Shown: piece by piece, positions 31,132-36,438 of the stretch | Layout of the letters: every line of letters begins with the position of its first letter | Numbering within the stretch: position 1 is the stretch's first letter | NCBI GenBank assembly: GCA_047612385.1 | Contig: JBLGAR010000034.1 | Span: 1-36,438, forward strand | Reading direction: 5' to 3' | DNA length: 36,438 nt | DNA from: JBALVT01 sp047612385 | Lineage (GTDB): Bacteria; Pseudomonadota; Gammaproteobacteria; Pseudomonadales; Halieaceae | Made by a program: the position numbers and the translations under genes | The notes under the pieces: model-generated | Told to the model about the DNA's origin: nothing | Database searches by the model: none | Seen by the model: the letters and a program-made list of their open reading frames with translations, nothing else

Positions 31132-32933
31132 GACACACTCTCGGCGATTGATGGGCTAACAGGAATAGGGCAGGCGAGCAGGATTTGTGCATAGCCTTTG
31201 CCCTGGGCGTCATTGCGAATGCTGGCCATACCGCCGCCGCCGAGCACATTGTGCATGAGTATGTTTAGAGCATTACTGCCGGGCATGAGATAGCGTTCGA
31301 CATTTCCCGCGCTGGTATCGGCGAGGAAATGTTCGAAGCGCGCTGTAATCACAGACTTGGTTAATGCGTCCCAGATATAGGGTAGGTAGGCAGGATCCCG
31401 CGCGATAATACCGACATTGGCTTTGTCACCCTTGTCGCCGCTGCGTCCCCAGGCCAAACTGATCAAGGGTACGTTAACCAGAGCGCTGTCTGTTATAGCG
31501 TTGGGTTGATTGGGCCTGACTATCGCATTGATATCTAGCGCTCGGCCGGGCGCGTCATATGTTTCAACGCTTTGGTCACCCACTTCTACGGTGATAGCAA
31601 CCTGGCTTTTGTCGAGTGCGAAAGAAAACAAACGCACGACGGGAGAGGGCTTGGGACGACCACCCTGAAAACCCGAAAGTCCTGGTGGTGTTGCTAATCC
31701 CAATCCCACACACTCTTTGAGCATAATAGCGATGCCCATCATGTCCGGATGCTTTACGGCAATCTTCATCGCTACTTCCCGGGGTTCACTCACTTGCGCG
31801 AATTGCCCGAATTGGCTTTCAGCGCCGATTAGTTCAATGCTGGTTTCGGAAAAATCTGACAGCCCATGGGTAGAGAACACTGTGCGCGATGCTTTAAAGA
31901 CGGCTTCACCCAGTCTCAACGCCTTCTTGTCGGCATCGACACCATAGAAGGTCATGGAAGTGCCGCCGCGAAACTGGTCGGAGTAGGTGGCGCAGACTTT
32001 GTAAGTGTCTGGAGCGGGACGCCCTGTTGCCCCCGACACTTGCACGCGGTTTTCGTCGAGTTGGGTGATTTTCGCGGTGGAGAAATCACAAACGACGTCG
32101 GGCAGGATGTAAGCTTGAGGGTCTCCTATCTCATAGAGCATCTGCTCAGCAACCGTGCCCACCGACACTATACCTCCTGTGTTCGCAGGTTTTGTACACA
32201 CGAAATTGCCGTCGGCGCTAATCTCGGCGATGGGATAGCCGATATCGTCGATATCATTCACCTGATCCCAGTCGGTAAAGTTACCACCGGTGGCTTGTGG
32301 TCCGCATTCCAGGATGTGACCTGCCAGTGAACCCATGGCCAACTGATCCAGATCTTCGGGTTTCCAACCGTAGGCGTGAATACAGGCGCCTAGAGTGACA
32401 GCACTGTCGACGCAACGCCCGGTAACGACAATGTCAGCGCCCATATTCAGTGCCTGTGCGACAGGGAAGGCACCCAGGTAGGCATTGATGCTGCGTAGTC
32501 TGTTGGCGTCAGGAAAGGCATTGCCGGAAAACATTTCGCGGATACCCTGTTTGGAAAGGGATTCGGCGCGCTCTAGCAGGTCATCACCCCAGACGCAGGC
32601 TACTGTCAGATCTAACCCTAATTCGCTTATCACATCTGTAAGTGCGTCGGCGCAGGCTTTGGGGTTAACGCCCCCTGCATTGGCGATGATTCGAACGCCT
32701 TGGTTTGCGATCGCTGTCAGATTGGGTTTCATCGCCGCGGTGACAAAATCTAGCGCGTAGCCCTTACTGGGGTCTTTGGCCCGGGCCCGGGCCATGATCG
32801 ACATGGTGATCTCAGCTAGATAGTCGTAGACGATAAAATCCAAGCCATCTTCGGCCAATAATTGAGGGGTCGCTCTGGCGGCGTCTCCCCAGAATCCGCT
32901 GGCCCCACCGATCCGAATTATCCTGTTTGTCAT
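31128..32933 (-). CDS. atuA: acyclic terpene utilization AtuA family protein
   Basis: A 601-residue protein with the AtuA architecture: an N-terminal DUF1446-type domain (about 1-440; IIRIGGASGFWGDAARATPQ, IIANAGGVNPKACADAL, VVTGRCVDSAVTLG) and a C-terminal AtuA-like ferredoxin-fold domain (SLAWGRSGDKGDKANVGIIA). AtuA is required for growth on citronellol and geraniol in Pseudomonas, but its reaction is unproven. AGGAAAG precedes the ATG. It heads the co-directional run AtuA-AtuC-AtuE-AtuF. AtuB, AtuD (citronellyl-CoA dehydrogenase), AtuG and AtuH are absent from the window, so either they lie elsewhere or the pathway differs. Confidence 0.87.
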   Translation of the reverse strand: MTNRIIRIGGASGFWGDAARATPQLLAEDGLDFIVYDYLAEITMSIMARARAKDPSKGYALDFVTAAMKPNLTAIANQGVRIIANAGGVNPKACADALTDVISELGLDLTVACVWGDDLLERAESLSKQGIREMFSGNAFPDANRLRSINAYLGAFPVAQALNMGADIVVTGRCVDSAVTLGACIHAYGWKPEDLDQLAMGSLAGHILECGPQATGGNFTDWDQVNDIDDIGYPIAEISADGNFVCTKPANTGGIVSVGTVAEQMLYEIGDPQAYILPDVVCDFSTAKITQLDENRVQVSGATGRPAPDTYKVCATYSDQFRGGTSMTFYGVDADKKALRLGEAVFKASRTVFSTHGLSDFSETSIELIGAESQFGQFAQVSEPREVAMKIAVKHPDMMGIAIMLKECVGLGLATPPGLSGFQGGRPKPSPVVRLFSFALDKSQVAITVEVGDQSVETYDAPGRALDINAIVRPNQPNAITDSALVNVPLISLAWGRSGDKGDKANVGIIARDPAYLPYIWDALTKSVITARFEHFLADTSAGNVERYLMPGSNALNILMHNVLGGGGMASIRNDAQGKGYAQILLACPIPVSPSIAESVS

Positions 32934-33152
32934 TGCACTTTCCTGAAGACGCCAGCGAGTCGCAAATAGTACTGCCTATGTGTCCCGTGATCTTGTGAAT
33001 AGGTGCCATCCTCATGAGGTATGGTGCCATGGGGTATATCGCCCGTATGTCTTCGTTACCAGGGGCAACGAATCAAGTAGGCCAGGAGTATAGCGGCGCT
33101 CGATGAAAGATTGTTTGAAGAGCAACATAATTTTAGAAATAGGGAAGATTTA

Positions 33153-33205
33153 GGTCGCTTAGCGATGATACGCTGAGCAGGGAATATGGTCGCTAAAGCG
33201 TATCA
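33153..33205. promoter_or_regulatory. inverted repeats in the atuA/MFS divergent intergenic region
   Basis: The 307-base gap between atuA and the MFS gene holds a perfect 9-base inverted repeat, TGATACGCT (33166-33174) and AGCGTATCA (33197-33205), 22 bases apart. Next to it are TCGCT-T-AGCGA (33155-33165) and a second GGTCGCT(A/T)A copy at 33188-33195, 35 bases from the first. Clustered symmetry between divergent catabolic genes suggests an operator region. I see no gene in the rest of the gap (32934-33152) and no confident -35/-10 pair; an A/T-rich stretch leads into the MFS ribosome site. Confidence 0.45.
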
Positions 33206-33240
33206 ATTACACCAATAATAATTTAAAAAAAGGATCTGTT

Positions 33241-34545
33241 GTGGCTCAGGAGCAAAGCGATACCCCGGCCCAGGCTAAGCCCAGCAAAATGGCTCGTTAC
33301 ACGCTATTTATGTTGACCATAGCCTATGCGCTGAACTTTGTTGACCGCCAAATTCTGGTGATTCTGCAGGAACCCATCAAGTTGGAGATGGGCCTCACTG
33401 ATGTGCAGTTGGGCTTGCTCAGTGGCTTTTCATTTGCGCTGGTGTATATCACCGCGGGACTCCCCATTGCTTACTGGGCAGACCGTGGCAACAGGCGCAA
33501 TATAATCGCTTTGGCTGTGACCGTATGGAGTGGCATGACGGCATTGTCAGGTTTGGCCGGCAACTACACCCAGTTATTATTGGCACGGATAGGAGTGGGA
33601 ATTGGTGAGGCAGGCGGAAGCCCACCATCTCACGCCATGATCAGTGATTGTTATCCCCCCGAAAAACGCGGTACCGCATTGGCGATTTATTCAATGGGCG
33701 TACATTTAGGCATATTACTGGGGTTTCTCGTCGGGGGATTTGTCAGTCAGGCCTACGGCTGGCGCGTCGCATTTATGGCCGTTGGAATTCCGGGTGTGCT
33801 GTTCGCTATCGTGTTCTTCCTAACCGTTAAGGAGCCTCAACGAGGTCGCTGGGAGTCGAACGCCGAAGCCGCCTACAAACCAACGCTCAAAGAGACTTAC
33901 AGGCTTCTCAAGCAATACCCCTCCTTCTGGTACATCTCGGCGGGCGCTGGCCTAGCTGCCTTTGTGGGTTATGGCACGGGTAACTTTGCGCCTTCCTTTT
34001 TGATGCGTAGTCACAATCTTGATGTCGGACAAGTGGGCGTGATACTCGCCATCTTTGGCGGCGGTGGAGGGCTGGTTGGCACTTTTCTCGGCGGTTATCT
34101 GGCTGACCGGCTTGGTCAGTCGGACAAACGTTGGTATGTATGGGTGCCGGCGATAGCCGGTACTCTAGCAATACCGTTGGGGTTCCCCTATTTGTTAATG
34201 GATAACACGTATATCGCCATCGGCGTCATGTTTTTTGCGACGATGGCAATTAGCACCTACCTGGGGCCCTGCGTGGCAATTTCTCATGCGATGGTGCCAC
34301 CGGCGATGCGTGCCTTGGCCTCGGCGATCTTGTTCTTTGTGATTAACCTGATAGGCCTGGGTCTGGGGCCAGTCACTGTAGGTTTATTGAGTGATTGGCT
34401 AACAGGCATCTACGGGTCGGATGGGTTGCGCTATGCAATGTTACTTGTTGGGATCGTGGGCATTTTATCAATTGCGATGTTTTTCATGGCGGGTAAGCAC
34501 CTGCGTGCAGACATGGCCAAGAGGGCGGTTCTTCAGGACGCCTAA
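33241..34545 (+). CDS. MFS transporter, Spinster-like
   Basis: A 434-residue major facilitator protein with about twelve TM helices. The helix 1 stretch AYALNFVDRQILVILQEPIK, the loop 2-3 motif YWADRGNRRNI and GIGEAGGSPPSHAMISD are typical of the Spinster-like MFS branch common in bacteria that degrade aromatic, terpenoid or steroid compounds. The start is a GTG at 33241 with AAAGGA seven bases upstream. It is divergent from atuA, so uptake of a terpenoid acid is possible. Its direction of transport and substrate cannot be read from sequence. Confidence 0.87.
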   Translation: MAQEQSDTPAQAKPSKMARYTLFMLTIAYALNFVDRQILVILQEPIKLEMGLTDVQLGLLSGFSFALVYITAGLPIAYWADRGNRRNIIALAVTVWSGMTALSGLAGNYTQLLLARIGVGIGEAGGSPPSHAMISDCYPPEKRGTALAIYSMGVHLGILLGFLVGGFVSQAYGWRVAFMAVGIPGVLFAIVFFLTVKEPQRGRWESNAEAAYKPTLKETYRLLKQYPSFWYISAGAGLAAFVGYGTGNFAPSFLMRSHNLDVGQVGVILAIFGGGGGLVGTFLGGYLADRLGQSDKRWYVWVPAIAGTLAIPLGFPYLLMDNTYIAIGVMFFATMAISTYLGPCVAISHAMVPPAMRALASAILFFVINLIGLGLGPVTVGLLSDWLTGIYGSDGLRYAMLLVGIVGILSIAMFFMAGKHLRADMAKRAVLQDA

Positions 34546-34565
34546 ATTTGGGTGGCCAAGCACTC

Positions 34566-35498
34566 CTAAGCTGCTTGGCTAGTGCCCGCCGCCGTGTGCG
34601 CATGGTTTGATATGAGCTCGGCAAACCGTGGCAAAAGCGCTTCGGGCATGTTGTGACCCATGCCCTCAAACAGTTCTAGTGTCGATTGTTTAATTTGCTC
34701 GGCGGTATGAATTCCACAGGCGACTGGAACCAGTTGATCGGCTTTGCCGTGTATGACCAAAGTAGGCGACTCAATTCTTCTGAGTAATTTCACCCTATCT
34801 CCACTGGCAACGATCGCGGTCGCGTGCCGTGCTGCGCCGGCTGGGTAGTAGGAGCGGCGGTAACTGGTCAGCATTTTTGCCCTGAGAACTTCCTCGTCAA
34901 CCGGGTAGTCTGGGCTGCCGATCAGCTTCCAGGTTTTTAAAGCTCGCTCAATATAGGCCGCTTCACTTTCTGCTCCCGGGCGTTTGAATACTTGTCGAGT
35001 CACCTTCACCGATGCGGAGGGGAGTGAGCGGTGGCCGCTTGATGACATAATCGAAGTGAGGGAAAGAGTCCGCTTGGGGAAGTGTCCGGCGACCGTTTGC
35101 GCGATCATGCCGCCCATGGATATGCCCACTAAATGTGCCGCATCAATGTCCAGAGCGTCCATGACACCAATGGTATCCGCTGCCATATCGACCAGACGGT
35201 AGGGTACTTTGTTGACCAGGCCAAAGCGCTGCTTAAGCGCGACGCCAATGAGATTTGGGCGACCCTTGTCTTCAAGCTTCTGCGACAAGCCAATATCGCG
35301 GTTATCGAATCTGATGACTCGAAAACCCTTTGATGCAAGGTCTTCGCAAAATGATTCAGGCCAGGCGATCATCTGCGTGCCCAAGCCCATAATCAATATA
35401 ATTGCAGGATTCTTGCGCTCACCAAATTCGTCGTAAGCAAGCTCCAAGCCATTAGCCTGCAAGATTGTATGTTCTTTCACTGCACTTAATGGCGGCAT
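34566..35498 (-). CDS. alpha/beta hydrolase
   Basis: A 310-residue alpha/beta hydrolase. The nucleophile elbow is GISMGG with S127; D254 in HGKADQLVP and H282 in GMGHNMP complete the triad. FDNRDIGLSQK near 65 is the usual oxyanion/strand-4 region. It resembles 3-oxoadipate enol-lactonase and carboxylesterase relatives; the substrate is unknown. The longer reading from 35612 runs into the upstream gene. The ATG at 35498 has GGAG seven bases before it and starts the fold properly, so it is chosen. It lies 13 bases after the enoyl-CoA hydratase gene, a probable two-gene unit for acyl-CoA or ester catabolism, and converges with the MFS gene. Confidence 0.87.
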   Translation of the reverse strand: MPPLSAVKEHTILQANGLELAYDEFGERKNPAIILIMGLGTQMIAWPESFCEDLASKGFRVIRFDNRDIGLSQKLEDKGRPNLIGVALKQRFGLVNKVPYRLVDMAADTIGVMDALDIDAAHLVGISMGGMIAQTVAGHFPKRTLSLTSIMSSSGHRSLPSASVKVTRQVFKRPGAESEAAYIERALKTWKLIGSPDYPVDEEVLRAKMLTSYRRSYYPAGAARHATAIVASGDRVKLLRRIESPTLVIHGKADQLVPVACGIHTAEQIKQSTLELFEGMGHNMPEALLPRFAELISNHAHTAAGTSQAA

Positions 35499-35511
35499 AT
35501 TTATTCTCCAG

Positions 35512-36393
35512 TTACTCCCACCAGGGATAGAAAGGGGGCATGTCGGTTGAGGTTTTGTCGGTAAACTCAGGCGCACGTTTTTCCAGGAAGGAACGAATGC
35601 CTTCTTTGCCACTGGTTTGGCTGGCGTAATAAATGGCCAGTGAATCTACCTTGTGAGCTTCAATCGGGTGAGACGCCGCCGAGTTTCGATACATCATTTG
35701 TCGAGACAGTGCGATGGCTACAGGACTTTTCTCAGCGATTTTTCTGGCGATTTTATAGGCTTCTTCGAGTAATTCAGCGGCGGGCACAACGGCCTTAACA
35801 TAACCTCCTTCACGAGCTTCCTCTGCCGTTAAAATATCACCGGTATAGGTCCACTCAAGTGCCTGTGACATGCCAACAATACGCGGCAAAAACCAGCTTG
35901 AACATGCCTCGGGGGTAATGCCAATCTTGTTAAATACAAATCCTACTCTGGCGTGCTCAGATGCCAGTCGAATATCCATGGCGCAGGTCATGGTGGCGCC
36001 AATGCCCACAGCGGCCCCGTTAATGGCCGCAATTACAGGCTTATTGCAGTCGTAAATAGCTAGGGTGACGCGGCCGCCGCTATCTCGAACCCCGGCGATA
36101 AATTCAGGGTCATCCAGTTTGGTCTCCATGTCTTCCATGGTGGGCCGTAGGCTTTCATCCAGACCAAAGGCATTGCCTTTGTCTTTGCCGGTTAAATCCA
36201 TGCCTGCGCAGAACGCTCTACCTGAACCGGTTACGACAATGGCCCTAACATCGTCATCGTTGCTGGCTGTGTTGAAAGCATCGATCAACTCGTGTGACAT
36301 CTCAACCGTAAAAGCATTGAGATGGTCGGGACGGTTTAGTGTCAACGTGAGTATTTTGTCGGCTACTTCATAGCGGATGCTGTTGTAACTCAT
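35512..36393 (-). CDS. enoyl-CoA hydratase/isomerase family protein
   Basis: A 293-residue crotonase-family protein. Oxyanion-hole loops are RAFCAGMDLTG and NGAAVGIGATMTCAMD; FNKIGITPEACSSWFLPRIVG carries a Glu at the hydratase/isomerase position. An insertion-like segment (about 80-110, KDKGNAFGLDESLRPTMEDM) lengthens the loop after the first oxyanion motif. A start at 36420 would add nine residues; the ATG at 36393 begins the crotonase fold directly and has GGAG upstream, so it is preferred. It is followed by an alpha/beta hydrolase gene. The acyl-CoA substrate is unknown. The remaining 45 bases to the window end show no feature. Confidence 0.87.
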   Translation of the reverse strand: MSYNSIRYEVADKILTLTLNRPDHLNAFTVEMSHELIDAFNTASNDDDVRAIVVTGSGRAFCAGMDLTGKDKGNAFGLDESLRPTMEDMETKLDDPEFIAGVRDSGGRVTLAIYDCNKPVIAAINGAAVGIGATMTCAMDIRLASEHARVGFVFNKIGITPEACSSWFLPRIVGMSQALEWTYTGDILTAEEAREGGYVKAVVPAAELLEEAYKIARKIAEKSPVAIALSRQMMYRNSAASHPIEAHKVDSLAIYYASQTSGKEGIRSFLEKRAPEFTDKTSTDMPPFYPWWE

Positions 36394-36438
36394 TATTGGG
36401 GATCTCCAGCTAAAAGGCACTGTTCGCTGCGACAGCGG

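Noticed and set aside
35499..35612. Upstream extension of the alpha/beta hydrolase
   Set aside because: It overlaps the end of the upstream enoyl-CoA hydratase gene in another frame; the ATG at 35498 has a proper ribosome site.

Overview
The window reads as a chromosomal stretch of an aerobic, probably marine gammaproteobacterium. The signs are moderate G+C, AGGAG-type ribosome sites, a FadH very like the E. coli enzyme, a Pseudomonas-type Atu (acyclic terpene) gene set and an MltD-like murein hydrolase. This placement is inference; there is no rRNA marker. No tRNA, rRNA, CRISPR array, insertion sequence or phage gene was found.

Layout: (1) 1-689, the 5' part of a cytochrome bd-type quinol oxidase subunit I gene, leaving the window to the left. 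(2) 898-2623, two divergent short-chain dehydrogenases. (3) 2697-6276, a carbohydrate/polyol-type operon (Gfo/Idh/MocA oxidoreductase, xylose-isomerase-like TIM barrel, MFS transporter) behind a perfect LacI-type palindrome. (4) 6297-10907, a LysR regulator divergent from a sulfate-activation/PAPS set: cysC, a single-chain ATP sulfurylase (sat), inorganic pyrophosphatase and a DHH phosphoesterase that may remove pAp. (5) 10898-12154, a divergent pair of paralogous phosphoribosyltransferases. (6) 12200-13927, 4-hydroxyphenylpyruvate dioxygenase and a VOC-fold protein behind a near-consensus promoter overlaid by two tandem palindromic operators. (7) 13948-15797, two decayed genes fused end to end: a hybrid histidine kinase remnant and an exported amidohydrolase remnant. 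(8) 15828-20962, a LysM lytic transglycosylase, a TauD-type dioxygenase, a tail-anchored zinc-ribbon protein, a six-TM protein with a Cys4 tail, and a DUF2007-type protein. (9) 21017-21637, a membrane-anchored redoxin whose frame runs through an in-frame TGA exactly where the first active-site cysteine is expected, with a SECIS-like hairpin just downstream: a selenoprotein candidate that routine gene calling splits into two ORFs. (10) 21810-24484, two translationally coupled membrane-associated GTPases. (11) 24481-32933, fadH and a reduced atuA-atuC-atuE-atuF cluster for acyclic terpene or branched acyl-CoA catabolism. (12) 33241-36393, an MFS transporter and an alpha/beta hydrolase/enoyl-CoA hydratase pair.

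The catabolic genes (Hpd, Atu, FadH, enoyl-CoA hydratases, SDRs, sugar operon) suggest a versatile heterotroph. The PAPS set would make activated sulfate, pull the reaction forward by pyrophosphate hydrolysis and possibly clear the pAp by-product. No PAPS reductase or sulfotransferase is present in the window, so the PAPS consumer is unknown. The most notable items are the U-P-F-C redoxin with its hairpin, the tandem operator at hpd, the chimeric pseudogene junction and the GTPase pair.
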